From: Lonsdalea quercina subsp. quercina
GTDB lineage: Bacteria; Pseudomonadota; Gammaproteobacteria; Enterobacterales; Enterobacteriaceae
DNA: 5,030 bases
NCBI RefSeq assembly: GCF_000688655.1
Contig: NZ_JIBO01000006.1
Location: 36,898 to 41,927 of the forward strand
Reading direction: 5' to 3'
Position 1 is the first letter of the stretch; each line of letters opens with the position of its first letter. The notes below the pieces were generated by a model that saw only the letters and a program-made list of their open reading frames with translations, had not been told where the DNA came from and did no database searches. The position numbers and the translations under genes are program-made. This document shows, piece by piece, positions 1 through 4,911 of the stretch.

Positions 1-490
1 CTTTCCCTGAAGAGCTCATGACGGGTTTTACGATGCAGGGAAAACCGATGTCCTCCACGGCTGCGCGAAAGCCTTCCTCGCTATCGGCAAACCGGTAGGG
101 AGAGGTTGGAACGCCTAGTGTCTCCGCCGCTAGCCGGCGTATTCCCTCCCGATTCATCGTTAATCGGGTGGCCTGAGCGCATGGCACGACGCGTTGTCCC
201 TGCTTCTCAAGCGCGACGAGCGTATCAGTAGCGATGGCTTCAATTTCGGGAACGATGTAGTCAGGTTTTTCCAAAGCGATCAGCTGTTCCAGCGCTTCGC
301 CGTCCAGCATATTTATGACGTGGCTACGGTGTGCGACCTGCATGGCGGGTGCGTCGGTATAGCGATCGACGGCGATGACTTCAATTCCTAAACGTTGGCA
401 TTCAATAGCCACTTCTTTTCCCAGTTCGCCCGATCCCAGCAACATGACGCGGGTGGCCCCGGCGCGTAGGGCTGTTCCAATTGTTAACAT
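1..490 (-). CDS. purT: Formate-dependent phosphoribosylglycinamide formyltransferase 2 (PurT), N-terminal part
   Basis: PurT is a cytoplasmic enzyme that uses ATP and formate to convert GAR to formyl-GAR in purine synthesis, an alternative to the folate-dependent PurN. The window holds the first 163 codons (the family is about 390 residues); the rest runs off the left edge. The N-terminal Rossmann-like fold carries GSGELGKE at residues 19-26, which contains the GAR-contacting Glu22-Leu23. Glu82 lies in [10 protein letters not shown]. The ATP-grasp part begins with [13 protein letters not shown], with the nucleotide-binding Arg114, and reaches Lys155 and the SSSGK loop at 159-163. All these positions match E. 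coli numbering as I recall it, which supports the ATG at 488-490 as start. The Shine-Dalgarno sequence is weak (GGAT about 9 nt upstream). A PurR-type operator lies 44 bases upstream, so repression by PurR with hypoxanthine or guanine is expected. The reading frame is intact as far as it can be seen. Confidence 0.97.
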   Translation of the reverse strand, partial: MLTIGTALRAGATRVMLLGSGELGKEVAIECQRLGIEVIAVDRYTDAPAMQVAHRSHVINMLDGEALEQLIALEKPDYIVPEIEAIATDTLVALEKQGQRVVPCAQATRLTMNREGIRRLAAETLGVPTSPYRFADSEEGFRAAVEDIGFPCIVKPVMSSSGK

Positions 491-533
491 AAACGTCGTA
501 TCCGATGCGGTTAAGAATTCCGGCGCAGTATAA

Positions 534-549
534 ACGAAACCGTTTGCGT
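534..549 (-). promoter_or_regulatory. PurR operator in the purT promoter
   Basis: On the minus strand this reads ACGCAAACGGTTTCGT. It differs by a single base from the enterobacterial PurR consensus (ACGCAAACGTTTTCGT type) and keeps the central CG and both half-sites. A TATACT -10 hexamer follows immediately (527-532), so the operator fills most of the spacer upstream of the -10, a position where bound PurR would block RNA polymerase. The -35 hexamer at the expected distance (550-555) is poor. PurR control of purT is known in E. coli; its occurrence here is inferred from the site. Confidence 0.88.
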
Positions 550-610
550 ACGCATCCGGAGGTCATCTTTAAGACCGTTTGACCGACATTTCATTGCGTC
601 AAGGTGGGTA

Positions 611-644
611 AGAGAAAGACCGTCATCCTGCGGATGATGACGGT
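611..644 (-). terminator. Probable intrinsic terminator of holE
   Basis: A perfect 9-bp stem, ACCGTCATC (619-627) with GATGACGGT (636-644), has an 8-base loop. Read on the minus strand it starts 9 bases after the holE stop codon and is followed by the pyrimidine-rich tract CTTTCTCTT (611-618 region). The T tract is interrupted by C, so termination may be moderate. The hairpin sits between holE and the purT promoter and probably insulates purT from holE read-through. Confidence 0.7.
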
Positions 645-653
645 ACGATTGGA

Positions 654-884
654 TCATTTACTGTTGGGGTCGTAAGGCAGAGTGGAGAACTGCAAAGAAA
701 GCTGACGATAAAAGCTAACCCTTTCACGGAAATAATCGCGTAAATGCGCAGGCTGCTGCTGTTCGAGTACGTCAGGGATGACCGGCATGTTATAGCGCTC
801 TTTGAAAGCGACACCGGAAGCGGCGAGATCGACGTTTACTTTTTCCATCTCTTCGAATGAGAGGTCGGCCAGATTATGTCCCAT
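654..884 (-). CDS. holE: DNA polymerase III subunit theta
   Basis: HolE is the small theta subunit of the DNA polymerase III core; it binds and stabilises the proofreading epsilon subunit (DnaQ). The product is 76 residues, the same length as E. coli theta, and shares near-identical blocks, notably [20 protein letters not shown] (residues 15-34) and the Phe-Arg-Glu-Arg stretch with LPYDP near the C-terminus. An in-frame ATG 48 bases further upstream (932) would add 16 residues. It is rejected because the ATG at 884 is preceded by a strong AGGAGGA (889-895) at good spacing, gives the family length, and the longer start would fall upstream of the predicted transcription start. The gene has its own promoter and terminator, so it appears monocistronic. 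Confidence 0.96.
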   Translation of the reverse strand: MGHNLADLSFEEMEKVNVDLAASGVAFKERYNMPVIPDVLEQQQPAHLRDYFRERVSFYRQLSLQFSTLPYDPNSK

Positions 885-910
885 GATGTCCTCCTGTGTG
901 TGGCGCGACA

Positions 911-939
911 AACATAAAACAGCCCGGTTCAAATGGCAA
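911..939 (-). promoter_or_regulatory. Sigma-70 promoter of holE
   Basis: On the minus strand, TTGCCA (934-939, 5 of 6 to consensus) is separated by exactly 17 bases from TATGTT (911-916, 4 of 6). This predicts transcription starting near 904 and a 5' leader of about 20 nt that contains the AGGAGGA ribosome site. A small perfect inverted repeat, CTAAC-CCTC-GTTAG (948-961), lies just upstream of the -35 and could be a regulator site; nothing identifies its partner. Confidence 0.6.
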
Positions 940-1010
940 GCGACGCGCTAACCCTCGTTAGATTCATCCCTAATCACAGTAAAATAAGAGCAATGAATGA
1001 ATTCAAACGC

Positions 1011-1025
1011 CAATGTTGAACATTG
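1011..1025. promoter_or_regulatory. Perfect palindrome between holE and ftnA, possible operator
   Basis: CAATGTT-G-AACATTG is a perfect inverted repeat with 7-bp arms and a 1-bp centre. It lies about 80 bases upstream of the holE -35 and about 190 bases upstream of the ftnA start, in the divergent control region. The size and symmetry suit binding by a dimeric regulator. There is no T tract on either side, so a terminator is unlikely. I cannot assign a regulator. Confidence 0.4.
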
Positions 1026-1075
1026 TCTTTAAACGAAATCGATACCATGAAAAGTAATAAAAACCATTCTCATAG

Positions 1076-1121
1076 ATGAATGATAATACTTTGAATTTAG
1101 GATAAAAATAATGAGATTATT
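1076..1121 (+). promoter_or_regulatory. Candidate Fur-type sites and AT-rich control region upstream of ftnA
   Basis: Two Fur-like elements are visible. The first contains TGATAAT at 1081-1087, a perfect left half of the 7-1-7 Fur model TGATAAT-N-ATTATCA, but its right half is weak. The second is AATAAT-GAG-ATTATT (1107-1121), a perfect inverted repeat with 11 of 19 matches to the classical Fur box by my hand alignment. In E. coli, iron-loaded Fur activates ftnA from upstream sites by displacing H-NS. The AT-rich DNA from about 1030 to 1165 fits that model, but the matches are only partial. A CATAAT at 1158-1163 may be the ftnA -10; no good -35 is visible. Confidence 0.4.
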
Positions 1122-1203
1122 CGTTAATAGTATGTGTTTAATTTTAATTTTTCCGTGCATAATGCCCTTCAAATAGTCCCTAGCCAGTGGAAAAGGATTC
1201 AAC

Positions 1204-1713
1204 ATGTTAAAAAAAGAAATGATCCAAAAGCTGAATGAACAGCTGAACCTCGAGTTCTACTCAGCCAACCTGTATTTGCAGATGAGCGCGTGGTGTGGAA
1301 ATAAAGGTTTCGAAGGCGCATCGGCTTTCCTGAAGTCTCATTCTCAGGAAGAAATGGAGCACATGCAGCGTCTGTTCGACTACCTTGACGATACCGGCAG
1401 TATGCCTGTCCTTGGCGCGATTGAAGCTCCCCCGGTAGAGTTCGATTCTCTGACTGATATTTTCAAGCTGACTTTTGAACACGAACAGCTGATTACCGGA
1501 AAAATTAACGAGTTGGCGCATGCGGCCATGACGTTGCAAGACTATTCAACGTTCAACTTCCTGCAATGGTATGTGGCTGAGCAGCATGAAGAAGAGAAGC
1601 TGTTCAACTCTATTCTGGATAAACTAGCGATGGTAAGTACCTCAGAAGGCGGGTTGTTCTTTATCGACCAAGACCTCAAAAGAATGGCGGCAAGCACTAC
1701 GCCTTCTGCTTGA
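1204..1713 (+). CDS. ftnA: Non-heme bacterial ferritin FtnA
   Basis: FtnA forms a cytoplasmic 24-subunit shell that oxidises Fe(II) and stores Fe(III) mineral. The 169-residue product is slightly longer than E. coli FtnA (165), the extra residues being at the C-terminus. All expected metal ligands are present: site A and B residues Glu17, Glu50, His53, Glu94 and Gln127, the third-site residues Glu49, Glu126 and Glu130, and the conserved Tyr24. Signature stretches include [15 protein letters not shown] (47-61), [17 protein letters not shown] (93-109) and [18 protein letters not shown] (117-134). There is no heme-ligating methionine context as in bacterioferritin. The ATG at 1204 follows AAAGGA at good spacing. 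A terminator lies just downstream, so the gene appears to be its own unit, read divergently from holE. Iron and Fur control is likely from the family and the upstream sites, not proven. Confidence 0.97.
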   Translation: MLKKEMIQKLNEQLNLEFYSANLYLQMSAWCGNKGFEGASAFLKSHSQEEMEHMQRLFDYLDDTGSMPVLGAIEAPPVEFDSLTDIFKLTFEHEQLITGKINELAHAAMTLQDYSTFNFLQWYVAEQHEEEKLFNSILDKLAMVSTSEGGLFFIDQDLKRMAASTTPSA

Positions 1714-1724
1714 TAACGATACAG

Positions 1725-1753
1725 AGGCGGTGTTCATCCGACATCGCCTTTTC
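1725..1753 (+). terminator. Intrinsic terminator of ftnA
   Basis: AGGCGGTGT (1725-1733) pairs with ACATCGCCT (1741-1749) through a 9-bp stem with one G-U pair and a 7-base loop. TTTTCTCT follows. It begins 11 bases after the ftnA stop codon. It probably separates ftnA from yebY. Confidence 0.75.
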
Positions 1754-1827
1754 TCTGCATATCTCCTGATTCCCCCCTTGCTCGACTTCCCCCCAGTGCG
1801 TCGGTATGATTCTACCGAGGTTTATTC

Positions 1828-1857
1828 TTGACGGCTTGAATCAAGAAACCTTGTAAA
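1828..1857 (+). promoter_or_regulatory. Possible promoter of yebY
   Basis: TTGACG (1828-1833, 5 of 6) is followed after 18 bases by TGTAAA (1852-1857, 4 of 6). The start would be near 1864, giving a leader of about 25 nt. The -35 lies inside a 7-bp inverted repeat, TTCTTGA (1825-1831) with TCAAGAA (1841-1847). A second short repeat, CGGTA-N6-TACCG (1802-1817), lies just upstream. These could be operator elements, but no regulator is known to me. Confidence 0.4.
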
Positions 1858-1888
1858 TACAACGGTCTGTCTTGCTTTGGAAATCAAA

Positions 1889-2227
1889 ATGAAAAAATTA
1901 ATCTGGCTTCTGATAACGACCTCTTTTTGCTCTTCAGCGCTCGCGGCGACGGGGATCGCCAACATCAGCAAACTGCAATATGGCGACAACTGGGCGTTCA
2001 CTCGCGAAGAAGTGCAGTTGATCTGCCGACCTGGCAACGCGCTGTATGTCATCAATCCCAGCACACTGATGCAATATCCGCTTAACGATGTTGCCTGGAC
2101 GCAGGTCAGACAGGGTAAAGTCAACGCTCAGCCACTGGATATCATCCTGCTGGACGATCCCAAACAGCCTGGGCAGAAAAAAAGTTTGCAACCCTTTGTG
2201 ACCCGCGCTGAACAACTGTGCCAATGA
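1889..2227 (+). CDS. yebY: YebY family protein (DUF2511), secreted, function unknown
   Basis: The 112-residue product closely resembles E. coli YebY (113 residues), with shared blocks [20 protein letters not shown] (residues 35-54) and [12 protein letters not shown] (56-67). Residues 1-19 form a Sec signal peptide: a Lys-Lys start, a hydrophobic core (LIWLLIT) and a cleavage site after ALA at 17-19, so the mature protein should be periplasmic. Two cysteines remain in the mature protein (Cys46 and Cys111) and could form a disulfide. A TTG at 1877 is in frame, but the ATG at 1889 is chosen because it gives the family length and a standard signal peptide; the ribosome site is weak (TGGAAA, 8 bases upstream). 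In E. coli yebY lies beside copper-related yebZ and yobA, which are missing here. It sits directly upstream of sdsR on the same strand, as in E. coli. Its biochemical role is not established. Confidence 0.93.
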   Translation: MKKLIWLLITTSFCSSALAATGIANISKLQYGDNWAFTREEVQLICRPGNALYVINPSTLMQYPLNDVAWTQVRQGKVNAQPLDIILLDDPKQPGQKKSLQPFVTRAEQLCQ

Positions 2228-2348
2228 CAATAGGGCCGTTATCCCGAGGGTTATCGAGGTGCGGCAGGTATAGTGATTGAGCTAACGATCACAAAATGGG
2301 CCGAATGATGGCGCTGAAGTACTAAGTCAGCTCATACATAGCTGGAAA

Positions 2349-2444
2349 AGGGAAATGCCTCGTCTACGCTTAAAGCGTGGGTTCCTCGGAGCCTGCGTCA
2401 ATGCCAACTTTTAGCGCACGGCTCTACCCTAGAGCCATTTCCCT
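2349..2444. repeat. Near-perfect 13-bp inverted repeat spanning the sdsR promoter
   Basis: AGGGAAATGCCTC (2349-2361), immediately upstream of the sdsR -10, is complementary at 12 of 13 positions to GAGCCATTTCCCT (2432-2444) inside SdsR. The arms are 70 bases apart. Mature SdsR contains only the downstream arm. A read-through transcript from yebY, or an antisense RNA, would contain both and could fold them together, masking the middle of SdsR. This is seen directly; any function is inference. Confidence 0.6.
2364..2373 (+). promoter_or_regulatory. Sigma-S type extended -10 of sdsR
   Basis: CTACGCTTAA matches the sigma-S-preferred extended -10 (CTAYRCTTAA), with the -13 C and the TTAA discriminator-side bases. 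No -35 of the TTGACA type is present at the usual distance, which is normal for sigma-S promoters. SdsR in E. coli and Salmonella is strictly sigma-S dependent, so stationary-phase expression is expected here. Confidence 0.85.
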
Positions 2445-2480
2445 AGACCGAATACAGGAATCGTATTCGGTCTTTTTTTT
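2375..2480 (+). ncRNA. sdsR: SdsR (RyeB) Hfq-dependent small regulatory RNA
   Basis: SdsR is a trans-acting sRNA of about 100 nt made in stationary phase. In enteric bacteria it works with Hfq to repress targets such as the porin OmpD in Salmonella and mutS and tolC in E. coli. The match to the known RNA is nearly base for base over its 3' two-thirds, including AATGCCAACTTTTAGCGCAC (2400-2419) and the terminator. Three hairpins are visible: a short 5' one (GGTTC-CTCG-GAGCC, 2380-2393), a middle one (GGCTCTA-CCC-TAGAGCC, 2420-2436), and the terminator. The middle loop differs from the enteric sequence while the stem is kept. The 5' end is set by alignment and the sigma-S -10 and is uncertain by a few bases. 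In E. coli an antisense RNA, SraC (RyeA), is read from the opposite strand; it may exist here too, but no convincing promoter was found for it. Confidence 0.95.
2446..2480 (+). terminator. Intrinsic terminator of sdsR
   Basis: A perfect 10-bp stem, GACCGAATAC (2446-2455) with GTATTCGGTC (2463-2472), has a 7-base loop and eight T residues (2473-2480). It is identical to the SdsR terminator of E. coli and Salmonella as I recall it. The U-tail is also the expected Hfq binding site. Confidence 0.96.
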
Positions 2481-2831
2481 ATGGTTAATTTATGAAAACT
2501 CCAATTTGGTTTAGCCCCCCTAAATGCATATCAGCTTATCGTGTTGTCAGCATTCAGTAGCGATTAAGCGCAGAAAGCGGTTAGCCGGCTTTTGAACACG
2601 GTTGTTAATGGGCCAGAACTTACCGCCGCCACCCTAGCTGGTTTCTGCTATTCGAAAGTCCAACATTAGGATTACTCTTTTTTGCTTAAGCAAGAATTTG
2701 GGTCAGGATCAGGCTATTCGTCAAAACCCTGCTTTGGGATGACGGCGAGACGGAACTGCGCACGCTTCGTGTTCGGTAAAATACCTTCGCGCCTCGGTTG
2801 ATAAAGAAAAGCCAGAAGTGTATCACTCTGA
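2481..2831. other. Non-coding stretch between sdsR and the IS relic
   Basis: I see no intact gene here. In E. coli the gene beyond sdsR is pphA; nothing here resembles it, so the core gene order ends at about 2481. A perfect 12-bp palindrome, TTGCTTAAGCAA, lies at 2682-2693. GCAGAAA (2570-2576) and TTTCTGC (2642-2648) form a short inverted repeat. Around 2730-2775 one frame reads LLWDDGETELRTLRVR and then stops, and around 2817-2843 another reads VYHSDGHQI. Both look like scraps of eroded coding sequence, the second faintly like the HSD motif region of IS3-type integrases, but neither can be assigned. Confidence 0.5.
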
Positions 2832-3110
2832 TGGACACCAGATTTAATTCCTCTACGCGAAGGCATAACGACCCGCGAAAAAGCCTTCTACACCACCAAC
2901 GCCAACGAATCGTGGAACAGCGTAATCCAGCTGGGGATAACGAAATGCACAGTCTTCCGACTTCCGGACAGACAACTCAGCTCGGAAGGTGATTTATCTG
3001 GCTGTCGGGGATGCGTCAAAAAAAGGGGTATGCCGATCCAAAACAGGTGGCTGGCGATAAGCCGCTTTATTATCAAGTTCGGTGACCGCCTGGGCGATCA
3101 CCTTAATCGG
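2832..3110 (+). pseudogene. Decayed C-terminal remnant of an IS256-family transposase
   Basis: The family catalyses IS transposition through a DDE active site. Only the region around the last catalytic Glu and the C-terminus survives. Frame 1 (2832 to about 2960) reads DLIPL, then KAFYTTNANESWNSVI, the degraded form of the family hallmark YTTNAIESLNSVIR. A single-base shift near 2955-2968 then moves the match to another frame, TDNSARKVIYLAVGDASKK (2968-3024). A second shift in the A/G run at about 3024 returns to the first frame with GMPIQNRWLAISRF and IIKFGDRLGDHLN, the typical C-terminal end. A missing T of a Trp codon (KKWGMPIQ) explains the second shift. Because the shifts cancel, a 121-codon stop-free frame remains (2832-3194) with no start codon at its beginning, but its central part is out of frame. 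About 300 upstream codons are missing, so it cannot be active. Confidence 0.85.
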
Positions 3111-3116
3111 GTAGAA

Positions 3117-3141
3117 GTGACAAAGAATTATTTACAGAGTC
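3117..3141 (+). mobile_element. Probable right terminal inverted repeat of the IS256-family relic
   Basis: GTGACAAAGAATTATTTACA plus GAGTC lies a few bases after the end of the transposase homology. Its reverse complement starts GACTCTGTAAATAATT. IS256-family elements often end in a (G)nCTCTGTAAA...TTTGTG type sequence, so this is a plausible right end. I could not find a matching left copy between 2481 and 2831, so the left end seems to be deleted or outside the region. Confidence 0.45.
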
Positions 3142-3258
3142 GAATAAAACTAATTCTACCGCAATATTCATCGCGTTTATCAAAGTCATCCTGGTGATCG
3201 CACAAAACTGATCACACCAAAAAGCTAGCCTAGAATAAGGTTGAAATAAATTGCTTCT

Positions 3259-3645
3259 TTATTCCTGTTTCATTCTTCCACGCAAATAACTTTCGACGTA
3301 GTCGTCAAGTTCCTTCAGTCGCCCCTGAAATGAGTCAATCATGTGATCTTGTTCTGGCTCAGGCAGTTGACGAAATAAATTAAGCATTCGAATTTCACGA
3401 TCTTTCAAGCCCGAGTCTTCGTCGACCTTTTTACCAAAGAGCCAGGCGATGGAAACACCACTCGCATCCGCTACGGCCAGTGCGGAGGCTTTGCTAATGG
3501 TTCCCGTTTTAAACCATCCAGTAACCGCTTGCTTGCTGACGTTTGCGGCTCTGGCCATATCGGCCTTGGAAAAACCTTTTTTGTTAAGTTCAGCGAGCCT
3601 GGAAATAAGGCTGTTATCAAAATCGTTCATTGGCATAGCGTTCAT
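3259..3645 (-). CDS. XRE-family (Cro/CI-like) helix-turn-helix transcriptional regulator
   Basis: This 128-residue protein has an N-terminal lambda-repressor-type DNA-binding domain (about residues 12-72). Helix 2 lies near SKADMARAA (26-34), and the recognition helix near VSKQAVTGWFK (36-46); GVSIAWLFGKK (63-73) closes the domain, as in phage CI and Cro proteins. The rest (about 78-128) is short and charged, with REIRMLNLFRQLPEPEQDHM at 83-102. It lacks the LexA/CI-type self-cleaving peptidase domain with its Ser-Lys dyad, so RecA-dependent cleavage is not expected. The first ATG (3645) is chosen because GGAA stands just upstream; ATGs at codons 4 and 6 have no ribosome site. The frame is intact while the surrounding mobile DNA is decayed, and no partner gene is visible. 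It is probably a prophage or island remnant regulator, possibly autoregulated through the upstream palindromes. The target is unknown. Confidence 0.85.
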   Translation of the reverse strand: MNAMPMNDFDNSLISRLAELNKKGFSKADMARAANVSKQAVTGWFKTGTISKASALAVADASGVSIAWLFGKKVDEDSGLKDREIRMLNLFRQLPEPEQDHMIDSFQGRLKELDDYVESYLRGRMKQE

Positions 3646-3648
3646 TGT

Positions 3649-3726
3649 GTTCCGGAACTGAGTTCGGCATGGTTAATTGAAAATTGATTTTTTAATAAAG
3701 TAATTCTTTATATCCCTATAGATATA
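3649..3726 (-). promoter_or_regulatory. Palindromes upstream of the XRE regulator, possible operators
   Basis: GTTCCGGAAC (3649-3658) is a perfect 10-bp palindrome directly before the start codon and overlaps the ribosome site; a partial repeat, AGTTCGG, follows at 3661-3667. TATATC-CCTATA-GATATA (3709-3726) is a perfect inverted repeat about 65 bases upstream, in AT-rich DNA with several TATA-like hexamers. CI/Cro-type proteins usually bind such dyads in their own control region, so autoregulation is likely but unproven. I cannot fix the -10 and -35. Confidence 0.4.
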
Positions 3727-4214
3727 TTTAGGATAAATCATGTTAAGCAATGATTTGGTTAAATATAACAGTGAGTAAAGCTTAGTGTCATTCAATGGTT
3801 GATTCGCTTTTGATGCTGTGTGATGAAATGATGTCACGCTGGTAATGTTTCCTCCCTCTTAAACAGTGGGTGACATCGGCGCATAATTTCTTTAGTCGTG
3901 ACTATATTTAACTAGCTTCACGTTTTGGGAGCAATAGTTATTAGTAATAAATTGAATGGGAGAATAGTCTAATTCGGCATCGATGAACCTTTTCAAGTTG
4001 AATTCTCATGGAGGAGATAACCATTCGTATTAAGGCAATAGGGTCTAAGAAAATGAAGTTTATCAGATATAACGTTTAGTCAGGTCATAACATGGCGATG
4101 TGGATAAGAGCCTTGGGTTGCTTAGCGCTCACATCCAGAAAAATTCGAGAGTCAGCGAAGAATAAGCGAGATTCAGGCGGCATCGGCCGCAAATACCAAG
4201 GGACCTTCTTCACG
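3727..4214. other. AT-rich stretch without a convincing gene
   Basis: No intact gene is recognisable on either strand. An 8-bp inverted repeat, GATGTCAC (3830-3837) and GTGACATC (3870-3877), spans 32 bases. A 23-codon frame at 4008-4079 (ATG to TAG) contains a strong GGAGGAG near its own start. A 56-codon frame at 4092-4262 (plus strand) is antisense to the DUF2158 relic and has no recognisable product. The base composition and lack of long frames suggest eroded transferred DNA. Confidence 0.5.
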
Positions 4215-4366
4215 CTAATGTGTCACGGAGTCAGCCGCAACGATGACTTCTTTTTTCAATGAATCATCGACCTGGACACACCAGAGTTTGTCACCCTTCA
4301 TTTATAGATAACCATCTTAGAACCAATGGATCGGCTTTGGACAACATCGCCTTCATTGAACGTAGG
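4215..4366 (-). pseudogene. Frameshifted relic of a YodC-like DUF2158 protein
   Basis: DUF2158 proteins are small (about 60-80 residues), of unknown function, and common in enteric genomes and mobile regions; E. coli YodC is one. On the minus strand, from about 4360, one frame reads FNEGDVVQSRSIGSKMVIYK, matching the family start (GDxVxLKSGGPxMxV). It then stops at TGA (4300-4298). A one-base shift at that point continues as MKGDKLWCVQVDDSLKKEV and on to DSVTH, ending at TAG (4215-4217); this matches the family's GDKVWCxWF-D centre. The upstream side has no ATG in frame: a TAG lies three codons before the Phe. Loss of the start and one frameshift make it non-functional as it stands. The family assignment rests on my memory of the motif pattern. 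Confidence 0.6.
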
Positions 4367-4911
4367 CTATTTCTCAGCTATGTAAATGATTTTCACTATA
4401 ACCGGTTTATCATTTTTAGTTGTTTATTACTGTGAAATTAGTTGATGAGAATTCACTGAATTGAACAAATATTTTTATTCTCGAACGATCATAGACGTGT
4501 GGGGCAAGTTCGGGTAGCACCTTTAATATTCAACAGATGTTGTCTATGACAGGGTTTATTTTACAGAGGATTGAGAAGGACGTTTGGATAGAAATTATTA
4601 ATGTGAAAACGATTGCGATTATGGCTTTATTTTTTATGAAAGCGTTGGTCTTAAAAAATTATTTTAGGCAATGAGCAGGTAAGGTAAGAGATTATTTTGG
4701 CGCTCTCCAACAATTATCGGGGAAAAGGCTCATGCCCTTATAACTTGACAAAAATACGAGCCGGTGTGGCGGGGCGGCTGAATAGCATGGAGTCGATTAG
4801 GTGCATTTGCCCCTATCTGCTACAAAGTGAAGTATCAAAAGCGATGATTAAGACTTGGATAAGCCAGGATTGAGCTGTGTGGCTACCACGTCGATATTTC
4901 GGGGTGAGGCT
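4367..4911. other. AT-rich stretch with no clear gene
   Basis: Nothing here is recognised. Two short plus-strand frames stand out. One at about 4537-4674 would encode about 45 residues with a hydrophobic end (VKTIAIMALFFMKALVLKN) but has no ribosome site. One from a TTG at 4697 to 4873 (58 codons) reads GRLNSMESIRCICPYLLQSE and IKTWISQD, which looks protein-like but matches nothing I know. Either could be a relic of transferred DNA. No RNA gene, terminator or origin is evident. Confidence 0.45.

Noticed and set aside
194..391. Plus-strand frame opposite purT
   Set aside because: Antisense shadow of a clearly recognised PurT N-terminus.
885..932. Longer holE start adding 16 residues
   Set aside because: The inner ATG has a strong AGGAGGA and gives the exact family length; the longer form begins upstream of the predicted transcription start.
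1261..1539. Minus-strand frame inside ftnA
   Set aside because: Shadow of a well-conserved gene; no family resemblance and no ribosome site considered convincing.
1877..1888. TTG start four codons upstream for yebY
   Set aside because: The ATG at 1889 gives a normal signal peptide and family length.
1934..2230. Minus-strand frame opposite yebY
   Set aside because: Shadow frame; the plus-strand product matches YebY over its full length.
2270..2292. CRP-like site (AGTGA ... TCACA) upstream of sdsR
   Set aside because: The half-sites are 12 bases apart rather than the 6 required for CRP.
2817..2843. VYHSDGHQI, resembling the HSD motif of IS3-type integrases
   Set aside because: Only nine residues before a stop, with no supporting IS3 sequence on either side.
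2798..2992. 64-codon plus-strand frame
   Set aside because: Overlaps the IS256 transposase relic in a different frame; the product resembles nothing.
4008..4079. 23-codon frame with GGAGGAG at its start
   Set aside because: The Shine-Dalgarno-like sequence lies inside the frame, not before the ATG; no known peptide matches. An ATT would be the codon at proper spacing.
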